Shown here: positions 1 to 11,406 of the stretch, piece by piece
Position numbering within the stretch: the first letter of the stretch is position 1
How the letters are laid out: each line of letters begins with the position of its first letter
Source of the DNA: Adiantum capillus-veneris
Taxonomy: Eukaryota; Streptophyta; Polypodiopsida; Polypodiales; Pteridaceae
Assembly (NCBI GenBank): GCA_014529385.2
Contig: CM043942.1
Coordinates: 51,524,774 to 51,588,773, forward strand
Direction of reading: 5' to 3'
DNA: 64,000 bases
Position numbers and translations under genes: made by a program
Notes under the pieces: model-generated
The model's input: the letters and a program-made list of their open reading frames with translations, nothing else
Told to the model about the DNA's origin: nothing
Database searches by the model: none

Positions 1-61
1 GCATTCATAATATCTTTGGTTGGTTGTATTCTACGTTTTCCACAACAGCCACACATAAAAT

Positions 62-343
62 TGTAGACATGTAGTAGTGTTAGTGTGTATACGCGCTTCA
101 CCAGGGGCACTTTTGTCCCACTGAGTTTTTCCCCCTGGACATCCGGTGTGAAAGGACACCTTATCTCTTAGGGTCTCATATAAGCTTTGTAGCTCTGAGT
201 TTGTAAATACTCTATTATTCTAATACAGAGAGATAGACTATAGAGATCTCGTACGCAAGCTCTATGTCTTCTCCTTCTCCATCTTCTTCCTACTCTGAGT
301 TGCTATCTTCCTTCTGTTTCCTGTTTCATCATCATCATCAACA
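62..343 (+). repeat. 5' LTR of copia-1
   Basis: A 282-bp direct repeat starting TG and ending CA, matching 4956-5297 over its length. A TATA-like CATATAAG at 177-184 is the likely promoter core. The run of CTTCTCC and TCTTCTTCC near its end occurs once here but twice in the 3' LTR. Confidence 0.93.
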
Positions 344-345
344 AT

Positions 346-357
346 TGGTATCAGAGC
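346..357 (+). other. Primer binding site (initiator Met tRNA type) of copia-1
   Basis: TGGTATCAGAGC lies 2 bp after the left LTR. This is the usual complement of the 3' end of plant initiator Met tRNA, from which minus-strand cDNA synthesis starts. Confidence 0.9.
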
Positions 358-741
358 AAGGTGATTTCCAAGGCCTCTACTTGCGTTTTTGCGTCCGCGC
401 GCGCAATCGCAGTTTTCAGGCAGTTTTCGGAAAATTTTCTCGTGGGATCATCCTCGACGTTCCGGAGTATTCTCAAAAGGCGACCTAAGGTTTTACCCCC
501 CTTTTGAAGCCGTTCGAGCCCTCAGAATTTTGTTCTGAGCAGCGTAGCAGAAGTTACTTTTCGGAGGCATTTAGATCAAGAGGGTGTGCTTTTTGACAGA
601 TTTTCTTCAAGTAAACAGTTCTTTTGGGAAGCAGCTTGTCTTAGCTTTGTGCTGAGATTTTGTGTAGAGTTTTTCTTGCATTGGAGAGGAGATTTGTGAA
701 TCTCTTGGAGGTTCTTTTGCTCTCTTGTGTGCATCCACAGT

Positions 742-1598
742 ATGGCTCAATCTACGGAGAAAGAGATTTTTGGTGCGTTTACATCCGAAGACAAATTGGA
801 TAGTACCAACTATTCTCTTTGGTCTTTTATGGCCAAAATATTTTGGTTGGTAAAAGATTGTGGGATTATGTATGTGGAGATGAAGTTCTTCAAGGTATCA
901 TTGCACCTGCCACGCCTGGTCGTGGTGCAGCTGTTGGTGCAGGACCCTTACAAGTCACTCCAGAGCAAAAGAAATGGGATACTAAAGATGCACAAGCTAT
1001 GGCTGTGATTGCCTTAACCATAAAGAGGACAATCACACCACATATTAGATCTTGCAGAACTTCTAAGGATGCTTGGGACACTCTGCAAGCTATGTTTGGA
1101 GGAAGAAACGCTGCCAGAATAGAGTTTTTGAAGAAACAACTTGACAAAATACAGATGGACGAAGGTGACGATATCGTCGAGAATCTTATAAAAATCAAGG
1201 ATCTTAAAGAGCAATTTCTTAGCATTAACAAAGTGATTCCAGAGAAGGACTTGGTTTCCAAAACACTCAATTCACTACCACCATCTTATTTGACTTTTCA
1301 GACTTCTTTGACTCTGTCTTTACGAGCTAATCCTGAGCCTCTTCATTTTGAAGAGTTAGTGGCTTTGGTATTGTAGAAGGATCAATCACGTAAGAACAAG
1401 TCTTTATAGGTGGATGGTATGGATCATGCTCTTGTTGTACAGAACAAAAACAAGGGTAAAGAGAGTGCTCATCACTCCAAGTCTGGTGGAGGACAGTCTT
1501 CAGAGAAGTCTAAAGGTGATTCCGACAAGTCCAAGAAGAAAGGTAAATGTCACAACTGCAAGAAACCTGGTCACTACATTAGTGAGTGTAAAAAGTGA
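742..1598 (+). pseudogene. copia-1 gag (UBN2-type capsid region and zinc knuckle), frameshifted
   Basis: Capsid-like protein that would package element RNA in the cytoplasm. The start at 742 reads MAQSTEKEIFGAFTSEDKL, followed by the copia gag signature (NYSLWSF, then a region with AWDTLQAMFGG and MKRTITPHIR-like helices). The frame changes near 840-870, stops at 1374-1376 and resumes at about 1410. Near 1546-1596 is a zinc knuckle with C-X2-C-X4-H-X4-C spacing (CHNCKKPGHYISEC), preceded by a lysine- and serine-rich stretch. At least one frameshift and one stop separate the capsid part from the knuckle, so no full-length Gag can be made. Confidence 0.85.
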
Positions 1599-1628
1599 AT
1601 TTCTAAAGAAAAGAAGAAAGAGTCAAGT

Positions 1629-2997
1629 TTGGTTGTTTCAGCTTCTAGTGATTCTTCTACAGCTAAAGAAGAGTCTGCAAACTTTGTGCAGGATTCTTAT
1701 GCTTTCTTAGTATGTTCAGATTTTTCTGCTTACAGTGTTGACGAGACACAAATGATTTGGTACTTTGATAGTGGTGCATCCAGGCATATTACTTCAAGGA
1801 AGGATTTGTTTTGTTCATTGGATGCAGCTCCAACAGGAAAGAAGGTGACATGTGCAAATAATGCTTCTTATCCAATCAAAGGCGTTGGTAAGATTTTGAT
1901 TACCATTTCAGATTGTTCTGATTTATGCTTGCCAGATGTCTTATATGTTCCAGGGATCAAGAAGAATTTGTTGTCTGTATTCTCTCTTGCAAAAAATGGT
2001 CTTCGGGTCATTTTTGAGGATGACAGACGTGTTGTACGAGATCGAGAGAATGGTTATTCTCTTATCACTACAGGTACACTGGAAAATGGACTATATGTGC
2101 TAGATCGTTATGAAAAGCAGATTCAGGTATGTATTGCAGAAACAAAGACTCGGGCCATGCAGGATGCTGAGTTGTGGCATGCTAGATTTGGGCATGTTGG
2201 TTATGGCAGTTTGATGACTTTACAACGTCATAATATGGCATGATTTGTCTTTATTGGAGATGCCACCAAGACATGTATGTGAAGGTTGCGTTCTTGGAAA
2301 GATGCACAGATTTGCATTTTCGCAGGATGGTTCAGTTAGAGGGACACGAAAGTTGCAGCTTGTACACAGTGATGAATGTGGTCCTTATGAGGACGCCATC
2401 TATGGGAAACAGCCTTTAATTTGTGACCTTCATTGATGTTTTGTTGGGTGTATCTACTCAAAGCAAAGTCAAATGTGTTTGCAATTTTTCAACATTCTGT
2501 CGCCATGGTTGAAAATGAAACAGGTTGCAAAGTACAGACTCTTCGTACCGATCGAGGAGGTGAATACATGTCAGGTGCATTTAAGGATTTTTTGGGAAAG
2601 AAAGGCATTAAACACCAATGCACTATGCCATACACACCACAACAGAATGGTGTTGCAGAAAGGAAGAACAGGTCTTTAATGGAGACGGCTAGATGTATGC
2701 TCAGGGCTAAGAGTTTGCCTCATAAGCTATGGATGGAGGCAGTTGCTTGTGAAACACATGTTTTGAACAGGTGTCCTACTCATGCCTTGAAGACCATTAC
2801 TCCATATGAAGCTTGGTATGACAGAAAACCTTCAGTCAGTTATCTTCGTGTTTTTTGGTTGTCTTGCTTATGCTCACATCCCTCAACAGTTACGTGGGAA
2901 GCTTGATGATAAGGCAATCAAATGTATATTTGTGGGGTACAGTAGTGGAAGTAAAGGTTATATATACTTTACATCCTGCTACAAACAAGATTTTTGA
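1629..2997 (+). pseudogene. copia-1 protease and integrase, broken
   Basis: The protease is marked by WYFDSGASRHIT near 1759-1794 (active-site D-S-G). The GAG-pre-integrase zinc-binding part follows, with LWHARFGHVGYGSL near 2173-2213 and CEGCVLGKMHR near 2279-2311 (an HHCC-type arrangement). A stop at 2241-2243 falls between the two histidines and the two cysteines. The catalytic core keeps D in HSDECGPY (about 2371), D in RTDRGGEY (about 2556) and E in PQQNGVAERKN (about 2640-2670). Frame changes near 2430 and 2860 break the reading frame. The catalytic triad positions survive even though the frame does not, which suggests moderate age. Confidence 0.85.
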
Positions 2998-3326
2998 AAG
3001 TCGTGATGTAATTTTTGCAGAAACTACTGCTCAACCTATGGTTGCTTTTGATGTACCATCATGCAGACACATGATGTATTTGAAGGTTTGCTTCCTTCTT
3101 TTGTGGAGAATCAAGAATCACAATAGGTTGATAATCTTGATCATTCTTTTGATCAGCATGTGACACCTCATGATGTAGAGGAAATTGTGCGTGAAGAGCA
3201 AAAAGTTCTCAGGGAAGAAATAACCTTGCCTAAATGGGTTCAAAAAACTTTGCAGGATAGCAAGTTGGATGCACCGTTACCACGAAAACACGTGATGGTA
3301 CTACTTTTGGCAGAGAGCAAGTAGAT

Positions 3327-4908
3327 TTGGCTTGCTTTAGCACTCTTTGTGATGCATATGAGCCTGATTCATTTGAACAAGCTTTAGAGTTTTTTCAGTG
3401 GAAAGATGCTATGCAGCAAGAAATTGATTCTATTCATAAGAATCATACATGGGATCTATGGACTTGCCTACAGGTAAAAAGCCTATTGGTACAAAGTGGG
3501 TATTTAAGGTAAAAAGGAAACAAGATGGTACTGGTTGACAAATACAAAGCAAAGCTTGTGGCAAAAGGCTATGCGCAACAGAAAGGCATAGATTATGATG
3601 AAACCTTTGCTCCTACTTCTCGTGCGTCCACAGTTAGATCACTAGTTGCAATTGCTGCTCATCATGGTTGGAAAGTGCATCAGTTGGATACAAAACTGCT
3701 TTTTTGAATGGTGATTTGCAGGAAGAAGTTTATGTAAGTCAACCAAGTGGTTTTGTTGTAAAAGGTCAAGAGCAAAAGGTATGTAGATTGCGTAAGCTTT
3801 GTATGGTCTCAAACAGGCTCCAAGAGCATGGTATGAGAAGATACATACTTATTTGATTGGCCAGGGATTTCAGAATAGTCCAACAAAAAGTACTTTGTAT
3901 GTCAAAAAGAGAGATAGAGTTCTCATTATGCTAACACTTTATGTGCATGATATGCTTCTTACAGGCAATACTACAGATGAAATTGAAGCGTTTAAATATG
4001 CTTTGAGAAAAACCTTTGAGATGTCTGATCTTGGTTTGCTACATTATTACTTGGGTATTCAATTTGTACAATCAGAGGATGGCATATACATGTTGTAGGC
4101 AAAATATTTGCATAAAATTTTGGACAAGTTTGGTATGAAAAATTGTAAACCAATCTCTACACCCGTAGAAACTGGATCAAAGTTGAGCATGCACGATGCT
4201 GGAGAACCTTTGATGTATATACTTACGGATCAGTGGTTGGTTGCTTGATATATTTGGCAGGCAACACTCATCCAGACATTCAATTTGGGGTTTTCACAAG
4301 CAAGCAGATTTATGTACAGCCCAGGTATGCATCATTGGCAGGCTGTGAAGCGCATACTTCGTTACTTTCAGTACCCCTAATCTTTCCATGTTCTTTCCAA
4401 GGGGGTATATGTATGGAAAGCACAGTTCTATGCAACTTCTTGGTTACAGCGATTCAGATTGGGGGCTGGTGATTTTGACACATGACATTCCACAAGTGGG
4501 AATTGTTTTTTCTTGGGAAATGCATGTATATCTTGGCTAAGCAAGAAGCAACCCACAGTGGCTACATCAACTTGTGAAGCTAAGTACAGGGCAGCTTTCA
4601 CGGCAATAGTTGATTGTGTATAGATACGCAGGTTATTGGCAGATCTTTGTGAGTGTCAACGGACACACACCACCATTTTCACTGACAGTCAGAGTGCTAT
4701 GGCAGTTGCAAGGAATCCAGTATTTCATGCAAGAACAAAGCACATAGAGGTTCACTACCACTATGTCAGGGAAAGGCTACATGCAAGGGAGATCACACTA
4801 ACTTACTGTCCTACACAGGATAACATTGCACATCTATTTACGAAGGCGTTATCACGAGAAAAGTTTGAAGCTTTCCGAAAAGCTTTGGCCTTACTCTCAT
4901 ACACATGA
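3327..4908 (+). pseudogene. copia-1 reverse transcriptase and RNase H, broken; active site mutated
   Basis: RT motifs seen: [25 protein letters not shown] at about 3541-3615, a damaged [20 protein letters not shown] at about 3680-3745, and YGLKQAPRAWYEKI at about 3802. The catalytic box normally reads YVDD. Here it reads YVHD at 3940-3951: codon CAT (3946-3948) replaces the first of the two essential aspartates. RNase H remnants include IFTDSQSAMAVARNPVFHARTKHIEVHYHYVRE at about 4675-4780. Frames change near 3700, 3800 and 4100, and there are stops near 4096 and 4470. The enzyme is dead both by frame and by active site. Confidence 0.88.
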
Positions 4909-4940
4909 TGATCTGCTACCTTGTACGGATTCACACTATC

Positions 4941-4955
4941 ACTACAGGGGGGATT
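4941..4955 (+). other. Polypurine tract of copia-1
   Basis: A purine-rich run including AGGGGGGAT lies immediately before the 3' LTR, the usual place for plus-strand priming. Confidence 0.65.
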
Positions 4956-5297
4956 TGTAGACATGTAGTAGTGTTAGTGTGTATATGCGCTTCACTAGGG
5001 GCACTTTGTCCCACTGGGTTTTTCCCCCTAGACATCTGGTGTGAAAGGACACCTTATCTCTTAGGGTCTCATATAAGCTTTGTAGCTCTGAGTTTGTAAA
5101 TACTCTATTATTCTAATACAGAGAGATAGACTACAGAGATCTCGTACGCAAGCTCTGTGTCTTCTCCTTCTCCATCTTCTTCCTACTCTAAGCTGCTATC
5201 TTCCTTCTGTTTCCTATTTCATTGTCTTCTCCTTCTCCATCTTCTTCCTACTCTGAGTTGCTATCTTCCTTCGTTTCCTGTCTCATCATCTTCAACA
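4956..5297 (+). repeat. 3' LTR of copia-1, with internal 65-bp duplication
   Basis: This 342-bp LTR matches the left LTR but is about 60 bp longer. The extra length comes from a tandem copy of the 65-bp segment 5159-5223 (GTCTTCTCCTTCTCC...), repeated at 5224-5285. The two units differ from each other by several substitutions and small deletions. Confidence 0.92.
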
Positions 5298-5302
5298 AAA
5301 AT

Positions 5303-6682
5303 TGAGTTCCCGACATTTTGGGTTAACATCCATGGTTGTCCATGACATGGATGCAACTACCCCTGCATAGAATCTTGTGTAGCCATTGTACCCATTGTTT
5401 CACTACCCTATTGACAACATCTATCTCCTCCTCTCCTCCTCCTCTCTTGCCTTTTCAAACTCAAGTATGTTGTCAATGGCACTACTGACAACCACCAAGT
5501 TATACCCCCTCCTCTCTTGTCTTTTCAAGATAATTGTGTTGTCAATGGACTATTGACAACCACCAAGTTATGCACTCCTCCTCTTTCTTGCATGTCCAAG
5601 GTTCCACATAGGTTGTCCCCATAAATAAAGGATGGTGATATGCCCTAGTCTCTAGTTTCTCTAGTGTGACACAAGCATGATATAGAGGTAGGGAGACATT
5701 ATTAATATTATGCAATCTATTATGATTGAAACTCTTCATGAGAGGAGAGAGAGATAGAGAAGAGAGAGAGAGAGAGAGTGGAAAGAACCTTATTATGAGC
5801 CAAGCAGAGAATGATTCAATCAGTGTCATTAGAAGAAGAGGTAGTGGTTGGAATGAAGAAGTGGGCTAGAGTGAGAGGGGAAAATACATTACCAATTGTC
5901 ATCCTAATCATCATCAACAGCATTTTGGGAGAATGTTGGTCATCTACATCCCTCCAAAGTGATTGTGGTCATGACTTGTAGCAGTAGAGTCTTACCTCTA
6001 GTGTAAAGACTAGGATTAACAATTCCAAGTCTCAAGCATTAACCATGTCGATTTGTTGTAAGGTGTATCTAACATCAGCAAATCCAAGTATCTATATCTA
6101 TTGTAAATTTGTATTAATCACAAAGTGGTATTGACAAGCTTGTATCCTCATTATTAACTTGCTTATGAAAAAGCACATAGTTATGTGGTTCAAATTTTGG
6201 GAATTGGTTTATTAGGAAATATCTTGGAAGATACATGCATTTGGATGAAATGGAAAAAGGCAAAGTGATGAAAAGTGGTAGCCCTGGTGAGGGAGGCAAG
6301 TGGCAAAGGAGGTTGCACAAACATGGAGTCTGCATGAATGAGGAGACTGCCATGCGGTGGTGCAGGTGTAGTGTGATTTCTTTTAATCATGCAAGGCTCA
6401 TATACTAGGCATGCCCCTCTTGCGCTACAATGGTTTAGGCTAGTGTCTTTGTCTAACATTCAAGGTTCTGAGCTCAATTGTGAGCCATTGCTACAGAGTG
6501 CGATTGAATAAAATAAGACTTGCACACAAATTGAATCTCCAAAAATTTGTCTAATAGGAATATGTGGATTGTAGTATGTTTCCACCACAACCAAAAAAAA
6601 GAGAAAATCAAAGATACTTTAGTAGATTCTCTCTCCCTCTCGCCTGATCAAAGCCTTTGCCTCTTTTTCTATTCCCGGTGCT

Positions 6683-6685
<3 letters not shown>
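5303..6685. other. Intergenic, no gene seen; short tandem repeat
   Basis: No supported coding region. Two approximate copies of a 69-70-bp unit (5438-5507, 5508-5576) contain TTGTCAATGG and TGACAACCACCAAGTTAT, with a partial third copy. A GA run lies at 5751-5779. The rest is AT-rich unique-looking sequence. Confidence 0.6.

Positions 6686-6733
<48 letters not shown>
6686..6733. repeat. (CT)n microsatellite directly before the LINE
   Basis: About 24 uninterrupted CT units. The LINE 5' untranslated region starts immediately after it, and a second CT tract lies directly after the LINE's 3' end. Confidence 0.95.
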
Positions 6734-6736
<3 letters not shown>

Positions 6737-6961
6737 GCAGCCGTTTTTTGACCTAGTAGACAGCAGTCCACTCTTTTGATCATAACTTCTTCATCCGAAC
6801 TCCGATTTGGGTGATCTATAGCCTCAATCGAAGAGCACGAAGTCCTCTACGCATTGATGTAAAGACAGAAATTTTCAGAGTTATGGAAAGTGTTTCTGTA
6901 GCAGCATTTTCGAAGTGAACAAGTTCAACAAAATTGATTCTCATCTCCTATTTTACATACA

Positions 6962-7911
6962 ATGTCTTCCGGCACTCGCAAGGGTTCTTCTTCTTCAACA
7001 AGGTCCACAACCATTGTGGAAAATGATCCAAAATCTCCTAAGTGTGGAGATAGCAACACAACCACCCAACCAACGACATCGGAAACCATGATCATGGCGT
7101 ACTTGGTATCATTGCAAGAGACCGTAAACAAACAAGGCGAAGACTTACGAGCACTTGCAATGGAGAATGGCACACTAAGGGTACTTGTGGTTGAGAATGA
7201 GAATCTCAAGAGGACACTTGAGATGCAAACAACACGTTTGATGCAACTTGAAGAGGAAGTCAAGGAATGTAAACGCTCTCTTGTGGACTTGAATGCTTTG
7301 AAGGAGCGGATGAGCAAAGTAGAGCATGACCATGTATTGAAAGAGGAGAAATTTGACACTATGAGCGGGATGTATGCGACATGAAAAATGTATGCACAAA
7401 CAAGTCTTGGGCTGATGTATGTGGTAGCAATGTGGTTTCTAATTCCTCACTCATGCAAGCTATGGTTCAAACAAAGAATGTTGAGAATGTAGATGTGGAG
7501 GAGTTGAAGGAACGGGAGCGACGTTCCAAGAACATTGTTATTCGTGGAATTCCCGAAGAGAAGTTAGAGACACCTCCTTCTCTTGCCATTGTTATTGAAG
7601 ATTTCTTCAAAACCCACTTTGGCATGTCCGGAGTTATGGTCTATGGAGCACATAGAGTGGGGAAGCAAGGAGCTCCTCGCTCGGGAGAACGGCCAATTGT
7701 ATGCACCATGCCGGATGAGACCAAGCGAAAGATTATCCTTGATAATAGTTGGATCTATTTGAGGAATACAAAATGTTTTGTATGTGAAGATCGCACTATT
7801 AAGCAACAAAATATGCGTCGCAAGGCATATGAGGAAAAGAATAATAAAAACAAGGAAATCTCTCATGAAGAAAATGTGCCCAAGGAGGAGGCAAGTCTCT
7901 CAAGCAAATAG
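6962..7911 (+). pseudogene. LINE ORF1: coiled coil and L1 ORF1-like RNA-binding protein, split by ATGA overlap
   Basis: Nucleic-acid chaperone-type protein that would coat element RNA. The first frame (6962-7384, 140 aa) has a Ser/Thr-rich N-terminus and then a heptad-rich coiled coil at about residues 40-130 (ENGTLRVLVVENENLKRTL and following). It stops at TGA 7382-7384. The second frame starts at ATG 7381, overlapping as ATGA, and runs to 7911 (176 aa). It carries ERRSKNIVIRGIPEE, VYGAHRVGK and IVCTMPDETKRKIIL, the pattern of the RRM-like and C-terminal parts of L1 ORF1 (Transposase_22 type). In relatives these are usually one protein, so the split may be a frameshift or, less likely, coupled translation. 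ORF2 follows within 10 bp. Confidence 0.8.
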
Positions 7912-7917
7912 GGATGC

Positions 7918-8745
7918 GTGACCTATGAGACCGAGTTACAATTGAAAATAGGCTTTTGGAATTGTAATGGATACCCATGGAATGCGGGGGTTGGCATTGA
8001 TGAACTAACAAGCAAAGCCGATGTTGTACTTCTTGTTGAAACTTGGGAGCATGATACACAAAGGATTAACGGCTTGGAGGATTACAATGTACATTCATTG
8101 ATGTGGTCGAAGAATCTCAAGCAACGAAGAGGACAAGGAGGTTAGCATGTATGGTTAAGAAAGGATTGGAAGATTTTGTATCAATTGTGAAAGATGACAA
8201 GTACAAACGTTATGTATGGTTGAAAATTATGACACCAAAAGAGCACCCACTTTTGTAGCCGGTTGCTACATTCCTCATCATGATTCTCCCTTTTATGCTT
8301 GCATGGATAGAGATCAACCATTTTCTGATTTGGAAGAGGACATTGCTTATTTCAAAGGTGAAGGTGATGTTATTGTATTTGGGGATATGAATGCTCGCAC
8401 AAAAACATTGCAACATGATACTCAACAATTTGATATGCCATACATTTCAAGGGAGTTGGAGGAAGTTCACTTGTATGATCGTACTTCAATGGATGAGAAA
8501 GAGCCCGATCACTATGGAAAGTTACTTTTACACATGTGTAATAGCACGGGTATGCTCATTGCCAATGGTGTATCTTTGTGGAGTGGAACCAATGGATTTA
8601 CATATAGAAGACATAATGGGGATAGTGTGATTGACTATATGCTACTCTCTGAAGCCATCATGTATCGCATAAAGAGTTTTATGTTTGGTCAATGGACCCG
8701 GGAATCGGACCATTGCACCTTATGTATTGACCTTTCATGTGGAGA
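7918..8745 (+). pseudogene. LINE ORF2, AP-like endonuclease domain, frameshifted
   Basis: Nicks target DNA to start target-primed reverse transcription. Motifs in order: IGFWNCNGYPWN (Asn box, about 7951), VVLLVETWEH (catalytic Glu, about 8023), VFGDMNART (Asp/Asn pair, about 8378-8404), DSVIDYMLLS (about 8620) and RESDHCTL (the Ser-Asp-His end motif, about 8699-8722). The frame is lost between about 8140 and 8216: the first part ends KQRRGQGG and stops, and the second resumes as VENYDTKRAPTFVAGCYIP. No ATG was seen in frame at the beginning; the first in-frame start-like codon is GTG at 7918. All catalytic residues appear to be kept. Confidence 0.85.
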
Positions 8746-10716
8746 AGCAACTAAGCATGATAATCTCAGCCAAAGGAAAGAGAAGTTATCACTATGTATG
8801 GATTTCAAACGGGCACCAATGTACATTGAAATGGTTGAGCAAAAATTATGGATGACAAAGCTTCAATGTGATGCACCATTGGAAACTAAATGGGAAGCTT
8901 TCAAGAAAGCTATTTGTTCTTGTGCGGAAGAATGCTTTGCCATAAAGCATCTCCATGGTATCAACAAAGATAGATCACGCAAAAGGTGGTTTGATAAAGA
9001 ATGTCAAGATGCTCGAAAGTCCTTGATAAAGCTTGATGCAACTATGGACAAAGACAACTATCAAAGTCATTTGCATACATACAAGGCATTGATTCAAAAG
9101 AAGAGAAGAAGATGGGAAATAAAGCAACAAGAATTTCAAGTCCAAGAAAAGGCACATGCATGTGGAAGATTTTGGAGAAACTTGAGAGGCAAGCGGGTTG
9201 AGAATTTTGGTAACTTGAGTCTAGTGGATATGTACACACATTGTAGGCAATTATATGAGCAAGAAAATACTGAAAAAATGCCATTTTATGGTTCACTCCC
9301 ATGTATGCCGTCTTTTTTTACTATTGAGGATGTATGCGATGGGCTTGAAAAGTTGGCCACTCGTAAAGCGGGAGATCTTCAAGGTATCAAGCCGGAGATG
9401 ATCAAATGGACGGGAGATTTTACCCATGAGTGGATGTGTGATATGTTCAACCTTGCACTTCAACATGGTATGCCTTATGATTGGAGTACTAATTGGGTTA
9501 AGCCTTTGCATAAAGGAGGGGATGTAAAGAATGTAAGCAACTACCGGACTATAATGATTGGGTCTCTTATGGCAAAGTTATTTGGGTGCATAATGGAGAT
9601 GAAATTGAGTGATTGGGCTGAAGAGAATGACAAGCGTGCAAAGGGACAAGCGGGTTTTCGTCGATGCCATAGCACCATTGATCATCTTGTCACTCTTCGT
9701 GTTCTCATGGAGGAAAGTCGGTTGAAAGGCAAGCGATTGTATTGTTGTTTTGTGGACTTTAAGAAAGCCTTTGATATGATTCCACGTAACAATTTGTGGA
9801 GAAGGATGGAAGAACTCCAAGTGCCAAGTGAGTTTATGCTTGCGGTTTCTCGAATCTATGAGAAGGTGATTTGTCAATTGCGCATGGGAAGAGAAATTTC
9901 AGAAATTTTTGTAAGCACTATGGGGTTAAACAAGGATGTCCATTGTCACCAACTCTCTTTGGTTTATGCATCGATCAATTGGAACAAATGGTACTTGACT
10001 TTATGCAAGAAGAAGGCATTGAAGAGGTCACTATTTGCAATGCGGTAATCATGCTTTTGTTGTATGCGGATGATGTAGTGCTTCTAGCACACACTTTAGA
10101 AGATGCACAAAAGCTTATGGTTGTCCTTGAGAACTTTTGCTTGCATAGTGGGCTGATTGTAAATGAATCCAAAACAAAGGTTATGCTTGTGAAAACCAAC
10201 CATAAGGAGAAGCCATGCATTGTGTACAACAACGAGACACTTGAAGTTGTTGAGAGCTTTAAGTACCTTGGCCTTGAGGTTCCATCCAATCACAAGTGGC
10301 ATGAATGTGCTATGCGTCGTTTGGAAGCGGGAAAGAGAGCATATTATGCATTTGAGAACATGTGTAATGCGGGAAACATCAAGTGTTGGGTTCTCAAGAA
10401 GTATCTTTTTGATGCATTGGTGACACCGGTTCTTCTTTATGGAGTTGAAGTGTGGGGTGGGAGCATCTCAAAGTCTACTTGGAAAGAGTTTGAGAATGTC
10501 CAAAAGCGTTTTCTTACAAACTTTCTCCAAGTTAAGACACAAACACCATATATGCTCCTACTTCTTGAGTCGGGATCTCTTCCAATTGAGGTTATGGGCA
10601 TGGAAAGGGTTGTGGAGTACATGATAAAGATGCGTCAAAACCCTCACATCGACTTCCTACAATTGCATGGGAAGCAAGCAAAAAAGTTCAAAAGACGCAT
10701 AAAAGCAAGATCTTGA
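8746..10716 (+). pseudogene. LINE ORF2, linker and reverse transcriptase, frameshifted
   Basis: The linker includes RKRWFDKECQDARKSL (about 8978-9025), common between endonuclease and RT in L1-like ORF2. RT motifs: KAGDLQGIKPEMIKW, then KPLHKGGDVKNVSNYRTI (about 9499), GQAGFRRCHSTIDHL (about 9643), CCFVDFKKAFDMIPRNNLW (catalytic Asp, about 9745-9800), GVKQGCPLSPTLFGLCIDQL (about 9919) and LLYADDVVLL (catalytic box, about 10056-10085). The frame changes near 9900, between the VDFKKAFD and YADD boxes, and the ORF ends at 10714-10716. After YADD comes FKYLGLEVPSN and a thumb ending LLYGVEVWGG. The active-site aspartates are intact; only the frame is broken. Confidence 0.9.
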
Positions 10717-11305
10717 GCACGGGATGGATGCAAGACATAAAGAAGTGGTTTGGGAGATGGGATGCATTACACTTGCTACATGATGCTTCAATTGACTCTC
10801 AAGTGAATGAAGCTTTTCTACAACGCCAATGTATTACGGCTTGGGAGAAATCCGGTGGGTCACGCTTCATACATTACACCACCTATATTGCCCCCAACTA
10901 CAAAACCATGTTCTTCGCTGAGAGAGGAAACCGTACTCACACTTATATGCTTGAGCCTATTCCTTGTCCGTGATACGCACTATCGCAGCAATTCGGCTTA
11001 GCTCCCATTTCCTTCGATGCGAGATAGGGCGTTGGGGCAATGGAGAAGAGTCAAATCGATTGTGCACATTATGCTCACTGCAAGTTCGAGAGTCTGAGTA
11101 CCACACACTACTAGAGTGCTCAGCTTTTGATCACATCCGAACTTGCTTCTCTCACATTTTCAGCCATAACTTAGACCTACACACTTTCCTCTCCCAGCCA
11201 AAGTGTGGGCTCTCCATTGCGACTCTCATCACTACAATTTTGGAGCATCGAGAGTCACTCATCAGCCGTACACATACTACATCACATGTAACTTTGGTCC
11301 CATAG
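10713..11305 (+). pseudogene. LINE ORF2 C-terminal zinc-binding segment (zf-RVT-like)
   Basis: Out of frame with the RT by small shifts near 10710 and 10960. It reads GWMQDIKKWFGRWDALHLL, then RLSSHFLRCEIGRWG, then C-X2-C at 11063-11074 followed by H and C in EYHTLLECSAFDHIR (about 11099-11140). This Cys-Cys-His-Cys arrangement after the RT resembles the zinc-binding region at the C-terminus of plant LINE RTs. The sequence then decays into the short 3' UTR. Confidence 0.75.
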
Positions 11306-11338
11306 GTCATATTTGACCTCCGAGGACGATAATAAAAT

Positions 11339-11352
11339 CTTCTATCTATCTA

Positions 11353-11406
<54 letters not shown>

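Larger units (their letters stand above)
62..5297 (+). mobile_element. Ty1/copia LTR retrotransposon (copia-1), complete structure, decayed coding
   Basis: Two LTRs (62-343 and 4956-5297) begin TGTAGACATG and end in CAACA. They are flanked by the 5-bp direct repeat AAAAT at 57-61 and 5298-5302, which fixes the ends. A primer binding site follows the left LTR and a purine run precedes the right LTR. The internal order is gag, protease, integrase, reverse transcriptase, RNase H, which is the copia order because integrase comes before RT. The coding region has about ten frameshifts or stops, so it cannot be autonomous. Nothing else is nested in it. Confidence 0.95.

Noticed and set aside
5896-6130. 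Possible solo LTR starting TGTTGGTCATC
   Set aside because: No matching second copy, no target duplication and no primer site in the window; the boundary could not be fixed.
10066-10075. Considered the LINE RT as possibly active because YADD is intact
   Set aside because: ORF2 has at least four frameshifts (about 8,140, 9,900, 10,710 and 10,960).
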